From the NCBI GenBank assembly GCA_041497995.1, contig JBGQHM010000342.1, positions 1 to 7,249 of the forward strand: a stretch of DNA of 7,249 nt, in the 5' to 3' direction. The position numbers and the translations under genes were made by a program. The DNA comes from DATKMS01 sp041497995 (GTDB taxonomy: Bacteria; Desulfobacterota; Binatia; HRBIN30). The notes beneath the pieces were generated by a model. The model was not told the origin of the DNA. It saw only the letters and a program-made list of their open reading frames with translations, and searched no databases. Positions 1-5,562 of the stretch are shown piece after piece (position 1 is the stretch's first letter; each line of letters starts with the position of its first letter).

Positions 1-37
1 GGGACCGCACTATAGTTCTCCGCCGCTTGACGTCCAT

Positions 38-53
38 GTGCTACTTGTAGCAC
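38..53. promoter_or_regulatory. Operator-like palindrome in front of the toxin-antitoxin pair
   Basis: The sequence reads GTGCTAC-TT-GTAGCAC, a perfect 7-bp inverted repeat with a 2-bp centre, ending 10 bp before the ATG of the antitoxin. A TTGACG at 27-32 could be a -35 box; the matching -10 region would then fall on the right half of the palindrome, although no good -10 hexamer is seen. Phd/VapB-type antitoxins are known to bind such palindromes and repress their own promoter, so an autoregulatory operator is the natural reading. The same arms occur again at 7135-7150. Confidence 0.65.
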
Positions 54-63
54 TGTGGACCAT

Positions 64-300
64 ATGAAATCGGCGGGGATCAGAGAAGCGCGCCAGAATC
101 TGTCGAGCATTCTCGAGGAAGTACGCAAAGGCCGCGAGGTGGTAATCACTGACCGTGGCCGCCCGGTCGCTCGCATTGTTCCTCCACAGCGTGACTCAGT
201 GCGCGCCTTCTCGAGCCACCGGCGGTTCCGCGCGGGTATCCGACTGAAGGGACCACGTTTGTCAGAAACGTTGGCCGACCAGCGTGAAGATCGCCTCTAG
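64..300 (+). CDS. Phd/YefM-type antitoxin
   Basis: This 78-residue protein is the antitoxin partner of the PIN toxin that follows. Residues 5-40 have the Phd/YefM pattern: IREARQNLSSILEEV, a charged turn (RKGRE), then VVITDRGRPVARIVP, which is the N-terminal DNA-binding and dimerisation fold. Residues 55-78 (LKGPRLSETLADQREDRL) look like the charged, flexible tail that wraps and blocks the toxin. Length is normal for the family. I chose the ATG at 64 because it begins just before the conserved fold and has a weak GGA at 57-59; a GTG at 55 in the same frame would add three residues. The stop overlaps the toxin start by 17 bp, so translation is probably coupled. The promoter palindrome at 38-53 suggests self-repression. 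Phd-type antitoxins are found with several toxin families; here the neighbour is PIN. Confidence 0.88.
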   Translation: MKSAGIREARQNLSSILEEVRKGREVVITDRGRPVARIVPPQRDSVRAFSSHRRFRAGIRLKGPRLSETLADQREDRL

Positions 301-736
301 CCCGATCTATCTCGACGCCAGCGCGGTGGCGAAGATCTACATCGCGGAACCGGACAGTGAGGCACTCGAATCCGCACTGGTCGGACGACGGGACCTGGTT
401 GTGTCGGACCTTGCGGTCACTGAGTTGACTTCGGCGCTTGCACGACGTGTGCGCGATACGGAGCTCAGCGCGAGTCAGGCGGAACGGGTCTACCGTCGGA
501 TTCTGCAAGACGTGAATGCTGGCGAGTTCCATCGTACGGAGCTGACACAGTCAGCTCACAGAGAAGCAGAGCGCCTCCTGATGGGGGTCGGACGTCGGGT
601 GCCCTTACGAGCCGCCGACGCGCTGCACCTCGCCTTAGCTGCGCTTGCGGGAACGCGTGTGTTGATCACCTTCGACCGACGTATGACAACCGCGGCCAAA
701 GCACTGGGGACCTTTGAGCTGCCCGCGTCGAGATGA
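284..736 (+). CDS. vapC: VapC-type PIN-domain ribonuclease toxin
   Basis: This 150-residue PIN protein is predicted to be a Mg2+-dependent RNase that cuts RNA (tRNA or rRNA in studied VapCs) when the antitoxin is lost. The acidic catalytic set is intact: D11 in YLDASAVAK, E47 in VTELTSAL, D112 in AADALHLA and D131 in TFDRR, at the expected spacing. Length is slightly above the usual 125-145. The start is GTG at 284 inside the last codons of the antitoxin. The next in-frame ATG encodes residue 100, far past the first active-site strand, so the GTG is required. There is no clear Shine-Dalgarno, which fits translational coupling. The gene ends 16 bp from the convergent stop of the DUF3604 gene. 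Nothing suggests it is broken. The target RNA cannot be told from sequence. Confidence 0.92.
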   Translation: MKIASSPIYLDASAVAKIYIAEPDSEALESALVGRRDLVVSDLAVTELTSALARRVRDTELSASQAERVYRRILQDVNAGEFHRTELTQSAHREAERLLMGVGRRVPLRAADALHLALAALAGTRVLITFDRRMTTAAKALGTFELPASR

Positions 737-752
737 AGGGGCCCCTCCGAGG

Positions 753-3005
753 TCACCCCGCATCCACGAAGATCGGTGACGACCAGGCACGCTCTTCGAT
801 CGTGGTGAGGCAATCATCGCTCGCCGGCGTGCGGTAGTCGCCGTAGCACGGGTGCGGCTCGATGCAGTTGCCCGACTCGTCGTACTTGCAGCGCAGGTTG
901 CCGGCGTTGACGGCGGGGCTGGGCTCCTCGATGGCGCGGACGTAGTACACCGCCGGGCGGCGTGAGCCGACGAACTCCGGGTCTTCGAACTGGACGACGC
1001 AGCCAGCAGCGCTCGGCTCGCACGGAAACGTCCGCCACTTGTCTTCGATGAGCTGTGCGACCGGTTCGCCGGGTGACGTTTGCGGGCGGATGCGCACGAC
1101 TTCGATCCGGGTGATGCGCTTGCGCTCGTCGGACGGGTTGTAGCACTCGCCCTTGCACAGCTTCTGCAAGCGCTGCTGGCTGAGGGTATTGACGCTGTAC
1201 GCGGGGCAACCGGGCTTCTGCTTGAGCGCGCCGACGGCGCGTACCTCGAAGCGCGGCGTGTTGTTCATGCGGACGTCGCCGCCCATCGGCACCGACGTCA
1301 CGGTGCCGTCCGGCGTCGGGGCGTTGAGCAAGGTGAACCACAGCAGGATGCGATCGCCGCTGGTGCCGTAGACTTCCTTGCGCTTGAGGGCGTTCCACAC
1401 CTCGTCGCGGCTGCGGCCGTTGGCATGCGCGGCGACGAGCCCTCCCGTCATGAAGAACGAGCCTTGGCGTTCGACCTCCAGCGCGTTGAAGCCGCGTGCC
1501 GCCAGGTCGGTGATGTTGAGCACCGTGGTGCGTGCGTCCGGAGCGGGCTGCGGGCCGAGCAACCGTCGCCGCCAGGCTTCGTCCCGTGCCCCGGCGGCTT
1601 CCGTTGTCGCCAAGCGATCGAACTCCTTGTAGCCGGTGCCGGGGCGGGCGCGGTGGTTGTCGCTCGATGCGATGATGCCGAAATGGAAGCGCTTCGGATG
1701 CGCCGGGTCATCGAAGTTGGAGACCGCCAACGCGTACTGCGTTGACCCGCCGGGGCGGTAGTTGAAGGATGGGATGAAGCAGTCTTTGCATTGTCCCGAG
1801 TCCAGCCATTCCTCGAAGTTCGCGCCGGGGACCGTCAAGTGTCCCGCGATGCTCGAGTTCGCGTAGTTGTCGCGCGCCGCGGCGGCACGCGCGGCGCATT
1901 CGGCCGCGTCGATCCCTGCCTTTTGGCAGCGTGCTTCGATGAGCTGTCCGGCGCGCCAGCAGCTCGGTAGGTAGTCCTTCGTCGGCTCCGGGCAATGCGC
2001 CTTCCCTTGCGTATCGTAGGTCACCTCGTGCCAGTCGCGGTACTGCTCCGAGTTGCCGTGACCCGACATGATTTCGATGAGGAACTGCTTGCGCGGGTCG
2101 TCCATCTGCGCGGTGAGCTGCTTGTCCCAGGTGATGCCGGGCGGCGAGTACAAGCCCCAGGTGTTGCCGTGCGGGATGACCATGGTGTCGAAGCCCCACT
2201 GGTCGAGCTTATCGAACAGCTCGCGCGGCGTCGCCGCAGACTCGTAGCAATCATTCGGCAGGTCGCGACTGCTGACGCCGGGTGCGCAGAGCGGCACGTC
2301 GCGCACCTCCTGCATAAATTGCATGAAATTGTAGTAGAGCTGGCGGTTGGGAAAATCGAGCAAGGGTAGCAACGCGGGCATATGGCCGACCGAGCCGCGC
2401 AGGCCGTCGGTGGCAATCCCTGCTGCGCCGATCACACGCGTTGGCACCTGGTTGTCTTCGAGGTCGTGGAAGATGACGTTCTTGTGCCCGTAGTGATCGG
2501 CCGGCGTGCGCCCGACCTGGCTCCACTCCCAGCCGAGAAACACCGCAACGTCCGGGTTCGCCGGATCACCCGACACCGCGTTGCACTGGCGGATGGTCTC
2601 GCGTGTTTCACGCCAACGCCGCGGCGTGCTGGCTTCGGCGTGATCGTTGATCGACCAGAAGTCGAGCGCCGAGCAGAAGCGCGCATAGTCGCAAGCGTCG
2701 GCGACCGGGTGCACACCCTCGCCTTGCACCATGGGGAGACTCCACAGAAACGCATCTGTGGAGAACGTCGTGTGCACGTGTAGATCACCGAAGAGGATCT
2801 GCTTCGGCTGGCCGACGGTCAGCGCCTTGGCGGCGACGGCTTCGGTGCGAGCACGCGCGTCGACGACGTCCGCCGGGATGCGCGTCCTGGTCACCTCGCC
2901 GGGTCCTTCGTGGACACCGTAGAGACGGAACCAGGCGCCGGCCACGTAGGCGCCCACGACCGCGACGATGCCTAACAGACCGACGATGATCCGGCGTATC
3001 GACAT
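753..3005 (-). CDS. Exported or membrane-anchored DUF3604 protein (PHP-like)
   Basis: This 750-residue protein matches the DUF3604 family, related to PHP-type metal-dependent hydrolases; its substrate is unknown. Residues 5-25 are a hydrophobic helix (IIVGLLGIVAVVGAYVAGAWF) after a short basic start, so it is a signal anchor or uncleaved signal, placing the enzyme outside the inner membrane. Likely metal ligands follow in order: GDLHVHT (D74, H76, H78), INDH (D121, H122), LGWEW (E160), YGHKN (H174), IPHGN (H279), SGHGN (H316) and ASSDNH (D449, H451). The last 150 residues hold nine cysteines (C600, C617, C621, C662, C669, C706, C714, C720, C732), which fits disulfide bonding in the periplasm. 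The ATG at 3005 has a strong AAGGAGGGG 5 bases upstream. It is convergent with the toxin gene and 400 bp downstream of the diiron gene. Role is not known; phosphoester hydrolysis is a guess from the PHP fold. Confidence 0.9.
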   Translation of the reverse strand: MSIRRIIVGLLGIVAVVGAYVAGAWFRLYGVHEGPGEVTRTRIPADVVDARARTEAVAAKALTVGQPKQILFGDLHVHTTFSTDAFLWSLPMVQGEGVHPVADACDYARFCSALDFWSINDHAEASTPRRWRETRETIRQCNAVSGDPANPDVAVFLGWEWSQVGRTPADHYGHKNVIFHDLEDNQVPTRVIGAAGIATDGLRGSVGHMPALLPLLDFPNRQLYYNFMQFMQEVRDVPLCAPGVSSRDLPNDCYESAATPRELFDKLDQWGFDTMVIPHGNTWGLYSPPGITWDKQLTAQMDDPRKQFLIEIMSGHGNSEQYRDWHEVTYDTQGKAHCPEPTKDYLPSCWRAGQLIEARCQKAGIDAAECAARAAAARDNYANSSIAGHLTVPGANFEEWLDSGQCKDCFIPSFNYRPGGSTQYALAVSNFDDPAHPKRFHFGIIASSDNHRARPGTGYKEFDRLATTEAAGARDEAWRRRLLGPQPAPDARTTVLNITDLAARGFNALEVERQGSFFMTGGLVAAHANGRSRDEVWNALKRKEVYGTSGDRILLWFTLLNAPTPDGTVTSVPMGGDVRMNNTPRFEVRAVGALKQKPGCPAYSVNTLSQQRLQKLCKGECYNPSDERKRITRIEVVRIRPQTSPGEPVAQLIEDKWRTFPCEPSAAGCVVQFEDPEFVGSRRPAVYYVRAIEEPSPAVNAGNLRCKYDESGNCIEPHPCYGDYRTPASDDCLTTIEERAWSSPIFVDAG

Positions 3006-3010
3006 GCGTT

Positions 3011-3026
3011 CCCCTCCTTCGGGAGG
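3011..3026 (-). promoter_or_regulatory. Shine-Dalgarno of DUF3604 inside a small hairpin
   Basis: On the - strand AAGGAGGGG (complement of 3011-3019) lies just before the ATG at 3005. It overlaps a 5-bp perfect stem, CCTCC-CGAA-GGAGG (3013-3026), in which the GGAGG of the Shine-Dalgarno is one arm. The stem could lower translation until opened, or could be chance: a strong Shine-Dalgarno needs only a CCTCC nearby to make it. Confidence 0.45.
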
Positions 3027-3186
3027 TTCGGCATAGCACAGCGTACGGCGCGGGAGGAACTCGCGGAGTGGCGATCAAGCGGCGGCTCGTTCTCGAATGG
3101 GAAAATGTGAGAGAGAGGTTGGTAGCTGCGCCTCTGTGGCCGCAGCAATTTGTGCAGGCACAGCGCGGCCGACGGACGCAACCAAC

Positions 3187-3286
3187 TGAGAATCACGAAA
3201 ACACGAAAGAAAGAAAACACGAAAAGGGAACGGCCTCCTCCCTTCTCGTGCTTTTGAAATTTCGTGCTTTCGTGACTCTCTTCTCA
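3187..3286 (-). repeat. Long imperfect inverted repeat (CACGAAA / TTTCGTG hairpin)
   Basis: Arms 3188-3229 and 3239-3280 (42 nt each) face each other across a 9-nt loop (3230-3238). By direct comparison 33 of 42 positions are Watson-Crick pairs. Four of the nine mismatches are A·C on the + strand, which become U·G wobbles in - strand RNA, leaving one 5x5 internal loop (3209-3213 against 3255-3259). At the foot, TGAGAA (3187-3192) can instead pair with TTCTCA (3281-3286). The arms are built from repeated CACGAAA / TTTCGTG units and are A/T-rich against a GC-rich background. Both neighbouring genes run on the - strand, so the better-paired RNA is the one expected to be made. It could be a mobile MITE-like repeat, a 3'-end stabiliser or a transcription terminator of unusual form. 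Confidence 0.75.
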
Positions 3287-3405
3287 AAATCCTCGCGTCC
3301 TACGAAGAAACTGAACGCTAGTAGCACCGAGGCCTGCACCCACCGGAGGACCGGCAGATGCTGCCGCTGCGTCGACGGGGTCGCGCGCCGTGCCCCGCGT
3401 CGGGC

Positions 3406-4503
3406 TCACTCAGGAAAGACGATGTCGCCTGTGTCGGCGTCCTCCATCGATTCGAGGACCGAGGCGTCATCCCAGATCGGAATGCCTTCGCGGGCGTAGA
3501 GCTCGCGCGACCGATCGGTGACGGCACCGACACGCACGAGCGCGGGCATCATCAGATCGCGGAACGAGTGCAGGCGTCCGGGCGGCAGCTTGATCTTGAT
3601 ACCGGCGGCGCCGGCTTCTTTGAGTGCTTCGATGAAGTCCTTGAGGTCGATGCCGCTGTGCTCGAGGACCTTGAGGAAGCCCGGATCGGCTTTGCGCGGC
3701 CCGTTGCCGTCCACGCCGCCTTGCGCATCCACCATCCCCTTCACCGCCTCGAAGGCAAACTGCGCAATATCCTCGCGTTCGTCGGGATGCATGGTGGAGA
3801 GCGTCTCACGCAGATAGACGTTGCCGAACGCAACGTGGCGCGACTCGTCGCGCAGCACCAACTCAGTGAGGCTGCGCAGCAGTGGGCAGGCCGTGTCGCG
3901 GCGCATGTTGTGAAACGCGGCGAGCGCCAAGCCTTCGATCACCATGTTCATGCCGACCATGATCTTGGCGTAGTGGTCCGCCGACAGCGTCGCGTCGATC
4001 AGCTCCTTGAGCCAGGGCGAGATCGGGTAGACGATGGCCAGCTTCTTCACGTAGCGGTTGTACACCTCGACGTGGCGCGCCTCGTCCATCGCCTGCGTCG
4101 CGCAGTAGAGCTTGGCGTCGTAGTCGGGCACGGCGTGCGTGAGCGCCGACGCGGTCATCAGCGCGCCCTGCTCGCCATGCAGGAACTGCGACAGCAGCTG
4201 CGCGGTAGCATGGGCAGCAAAAGTCTCACGGGTCGTCTGCGACAGGCGCTTGAAGAACGGCATACGCAGGAAGAAATTGCGCTGCTCGTCGATGATCGGC
4301 TTCGAGGGATCAATCTCGACGCTCCAGTCCAGCTGCACCTCGGCATCCCACTGCGCCTGCTTCGCTTTGCGATAGAGGGTCTCCAGCTTCTCCTGCGAGA
4401 TGTCGTACCCAAACTGCCAGCAGATCTCCATCGGCGACTTGTAGGCGTGGGGTGGGGCAACGTCTGCGATCGAGGTGGTGGCTGCGGTCTGTGTCTCGCT
4501 CAT
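3406..4503 (-). CDS. Ferritin-like diiron oxygenase/oxidase-type protein
   Basis: This 365-residue, mostly helical protein carries a complete carboxylate-bridged diiron site in two matching halves: E111 (LHGEQGA), then D140-E-A-R-H144; E190 (VIEGLA), then D219-E-S-R-H223. The E-to-E distance is 30 residues in both halves. This E, ExxH, E, ExxH layout is that of ribonucleotide reductase R2, bacterial multicomponent monooxygenases and acyl-ACP desaturases, all of which activate O2. It lacks a His four residues before E220 (V216), where AurF-type N-oxygenases have an extra ligand. No signal peptide or membrane segment is seen, so it is probably cytoplasmic. The start is the ATG at 4503: AAAGG lies 7 bases upstream, and the in-frame stretch back to 4608 does not look like protein. 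The C-terminal 100 residues (from about 265) hold no metal motif. Substrate unknown; the acyl-CoA ligase nearby makes a lipid-linked substrate possible. Confidence 0.8.
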   Translation of the reverse strand: MSETQTAATTSIADVAPPHAYKSPMEICWQFGYDISQEKLETLYRKAKQAQWDAEVQLDWSVEIDPSKPIIDEQRNFFLRMPFFKRLSQTTRETFAAHATAQLLSQFLHGEQGALMTASALTHAVPDYDAKLYCATQAMDEARHVEVYNRYVKKLAIVYPISPWLKELIDATLSADHYAKIMVGMNMVIEGLALAAFHNMRRDTACPLLRSLTELVLRDESRHVAFGNVYLRETLSTMHPDEREDIAQFAFEAVKGMVDAQGGVDGNGPRKADPGFLKVLEHSGIDLKDFIEALKEAGAAGIKIKLPPGRLHSFRDLMMPALVRVGAVTDRSRELYAREGIPIWDDASVLESMEDADTGDIVFPE

Positions 4504-4664
4504 GGCGGTCCCTTTCTGCGAATCGACGGCGTCGGGCGCGTCACTGCGTCGAAGCTTCAGATAAGAGTTCTTTGCATCTTCGATACGCGGTTGCAACGCC
4601 GGACGCACACCCCAATGCGAGCCACAGGTAGCCGTCCGGGGTCGTGGACAGCGCCAACCTCCGC
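4504..4664. other. Leader of the diiron gene and left flank of the mobile element
   Basis: This 161-bp gap holds the ribosome binding site of the diiron gene (AAAGG, complement near 4511-4515) and sequence up to the first REP hairpin. On the - strand, 4619-4645 encodes TTPDGYLWL, which resembles the TPDGYLWLGT signature of two-component regulator propeller (Reg_prop) repeats, but the rest of the frame does not follow that family. It may be a gene remnant or chance. No strong promoter hexamers were found. Confidence 0.4.
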
Positions 4665-4677
4665 GCCCCGAAGGGGC
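4665..4677. repeat. REP hairpin C, left
   Basis: GCCCC-GAA-GGGGC: 5-bp arms and a 3-nt loop. It is the outermost left hairpin of the RAYT element and pairs with 5293-5305, from which it differs by one loop base after reverse complementing. Confidence 0.75.
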
Positions 4678-4690
4678 ACCAACTCGGCAG

Positions 4691-4709
4691 CCCAGGGCAA
4701 CGCCCTGGG
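4691..4709. repeat. REP hairpin B, left
   Basis: CCCAGGGC-AAC-GCCCTGGG: 8-bp perfect arms and a 3-nt loop. It is the exact reverse complement of 5261-5279. GCAG at 4687-4690 sits at its foot, one base different from the GTAG tetranucleotide typical of REPs. Confidence 0.85.
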
Positions 4710-4734
4710 TTCAGGCGGCCGTCATAGAACCGTA

Positions 4735-4747
4735 GCCCTGAAAGGGC
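4735..4747. repeat. REP hairpin A, left
   Basis: GCCCT-GAA-AGGGC: 5-bp arms and a GAA loop, 19 bp from the transposase stop. GTAG at 4732-4735 overlaps its foot by one base. It is the exact reverse complement of 5226-5238. Confidence 0.8.
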
Positions 4748-4766
4748 GCCACCCTCGTACGGTGCC

Positions 4767-5213
4767 TCAATTCCAGATGTACCGCTCTTCGTACGGAACC
4801 CCATGCCGAACCAGAAACTCTCGCATTTCGTCCTGGAAGCCAACACGCCGATGATGCGCTTCCTGGCGTTGGATGTAGCGCACCACCGTCGCCTTCTGCG
4901 ACTCGCTCACCGAGAACACGGCGTAGCCGGCCTGCCAGGTGAAAGAACTCACGCCTTGTCCCTTCATCCATTTCGAGGAGCTCTTCTGCACTTCCTCAAC
5001 AACCTTTGCAATGGCCAGCGTCCGCGATTGCGAAAACAGGACGTGAACGTGGTCGCGTGTGCCGCCGGTCTGTATTGACGGGCTACCAAGCTTGTCCAGG
5101 ATGCCGACGATGTACGCGTGCAGCGTCGGAGCCAGATCGTGTGGGATCACGGGCTCACGGTTCTTCGTGCTGAAGATGAGGTGGATGAGGACGTTGGCGA
5201 GCGATTGCGGCAC
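4767..5213 (-). CDS. rayT: REP-associated tyrosine transposase (Y1_Tnp, IS200-like)
   Basis: This 148-residue protein is a single-strand DNA transposase of the HUH/Y1 class. The HUH motif is H55-V-H57 in GGTRDHVHVLF, and the nucleophile is very probably Y113 in VVRYIQRQ, with Q117 as the helix partner that binds metal. The N-terminus MPQSLANVLIHLIFSTKNREP and the C-terminal FTWQAGYAVFSVSES...HHRRVGFQDEM...HGVPYEERYIW pattern are typical of the family, and the protein reaches its natural end, so it appears complete. The start is GTG at 5213 (no Shine-Dalgarno visible), chosen because MPQSLANV is the usual beginning. There is no TnpB or passenger gene. It would nick the flanking REP hairpins and move them, or the whole unit, as single strands. 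Poor ribosome binding fits the low expression usual for transposases. Whether it is still active is unknown. Confidence 0.92.
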   Translation of the reverse strand: MPQSLANVLIHLIFSTKNREPVIPHDLAPTLHAYIVGILDKLGSPSIQTGGTRDHVHVLFSQSRTLAIAKVVEEVQKSSSKWMKGQGVSSFTWQAGYAVFSVSESQKATVVRYIQRQEAHHRRVGFQDEMREFLVRHGVPYEERYIWN

Positions 5214-5225
5214 GCAGCGAGTTAC

Positions 5226-5238
5226 GCCCTTTCAGGGC
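5226..5238. repeat. REP hairpin A, right
   Basis: GCCCT-TTC-AGGGC: exact reverse complement of the left hairpin A, 12 bp upstream of the transposase start. Its foot reads ACAG rather than GTAG in element orientation. Confidence 0.8.
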
Positions 5239-5260
5239 TGTCTGTCTATCTTTCCTGTCA

Positions 5261-5279
5261 CCCAGGGCGTTGCCCTGGG
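5261..5279. repeat. REP hairpin B, right
   Basis: CCCAGGGC-GTT-GCCCTGGG: exact reverse complement of the left hairpin B. CTAC at 5280-5283 is GTAG when read on the - strand, directly at its foot. Confidence 0.85.
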
Positions 5280-5292
5280 CTACCGGGTGGCT

Positions 5293-5305
5293 GCCCCTTT
5301 GGGGC
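5293..5305. repeat. REP hairpin C, right
   Basis: GCCCC-TTT-GGGGC: 5-bp arms, 3-nt loop; counterpart of left hairpin C with one loop change. Confidence 0.75.
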
Positions 5306-5341
5306 GGACCTCAATCCCGAGCTGGGATACGTTGGTGTGCA

Positions 5342-5354
5342 GCCCTGAAGGGGC
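5342..5354. repeat. Extra REP hairpin (D), same orientation as left hairpin A
   Basis: GCCCT-GAA-GGGGC: as hairpin A but with one arm base changed to a G·T pair. It has GCAG at its foot and lies 36 bp outside the mirror-image set. GGGGC (5350-5354) can alternatively pair with GCCCC (5358-5362). It may be a decayed REP from an earlier insertion, or the true right end of the element. Confidence 0.6.
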
Positions 5355-5562
5355 GACGCCCCTGGCGATTCGGCGCGTCGTCGCACGGGCACGCTGCACG
5401 CAATCGAATGTTACCCACGGTGTCGCCCGGCGCCGTCGGTTGACGCCCCGTGACATCGATTTGGACAACCCCGTACTCAGACATCTCGGCACCGTCAATC
5501 GAATCTGAGGCATGCAGGCGGCGTGTGGCCTGTGATAGGACACGCACGACCGAGACCAGTTG
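5355..5562. other. Gap between the REP cluster and the acyl-CoA synthetase
   Basis: No gene is firmly supported. A short protein-like frame on the - strand starts at an ATG at 5484 (MSEYGVVQIDVTGRQPTA...) and runs into the REP hairpins, where it becomes repeat-derived sequence; it could be the beginning of a gene cut by the element. On + there is a TTGACG at 5440-5445 without a fitting -10 box, and only a weak ribosome site before the synthetase. Confidence 0.4.

Larger units (their letters stand above)
3006..3405. other. 400-bp intergenic region with a long inverted repeat
   Basis: No gene is supported here. The stretch holds, from right to left in the direction of the flanking genes, the 3' flank of the diiron gene, a long A/T-rich inverted repeat (3187-3286), a small GC-rich structured piece (6-bp arms GGCCGC 3138-3143 and GCGGCC 3165-3170) and the leader of the DUF3604 gene. 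Short open frames crossing it have composition and sequence unlike proteins. No convincing sigma-70 promoter for the DUF3604 gene was found; a TTGATC (complement of 3073-3078) has no matching -10. Confidence 0.7.
4665..5305 (-). mobile_element. REP/RAYT element (IS200/IS605-like) with mirror-image hairpin triplets
   Basis: A Y1 transposase gene (4767-5213) is bracketed by two sets of three hairpins that are reverse complements of each other. Moving outward on each side: GCCCT-GAA-AGGGC (4735-4747; exact reverse complement at 5226-5238), CCCAGGGC-AAC-GCCCTGGG (4691-4709; exact reverse complement at 5261-5279), and GCCCC-GAA-GGGGC (4665-4677; reverse complement with one loop change at 5293-5305). 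The gap between middle and outer hairpins is 13 nt on both sides and 9 of its 13 bases match. This is the arrangement of RAYT genes with REP/BIME palindromes, whose single-stranded hairpins are bound and cut by the transposase. Outer limits are not certain; a fourth hairpin at 5342-5354 may belong to it. Confidence 0.8.

Noticed and set aside
738..745. GGGGCCCC between the convergent toxin and DUF3604 stops as a shared terminator
   Set aside because: It is an 8-bp palindrome with no loop and no T tract; too weak to call.
1080..1745. 221-codon open frame on +
   Set aside because: Antisense to DUF3604 with the composition expected of a shadow frame.
3193..3275. CACGAAA units as a CRISPR array
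   Set aside because: The units are 7-8 bases, irregularly spaced, inverted about a centre, and lack 25-40-bp spacers or cas genes.
843..3327. Further GTAGCAC half-sites at 843, 1140 and 3321
   Set aside because: They are single 7-mers without a facing arm; two are inside the DUF3604 gene. Chance occurrence is expected.
4504..4608. Longer N-terminus for the diiron protein
   Set aside because: The 35 added residues are not protein-like, and the ATG at 4503 has AAAGG 7 bases upstream.
3358..4854. 498-codon open frame on +
   Set aside because: It lies antisense to the diiron gene, whose metal motifs and ribosome site are convincing. The frame is Arg/His/Val-rich, low in recognisable motifs, and runs on into the REP hairpins; it is a by-product of high GC.
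4541..5508. Small proteins containing PGRCPGLP-x-x-CPFGA on both sides of the transposase
   Set aside because: These are translations of the REP hairpins themselves; the same words appear on opposite strands because the hairpin sets are inverted copies.
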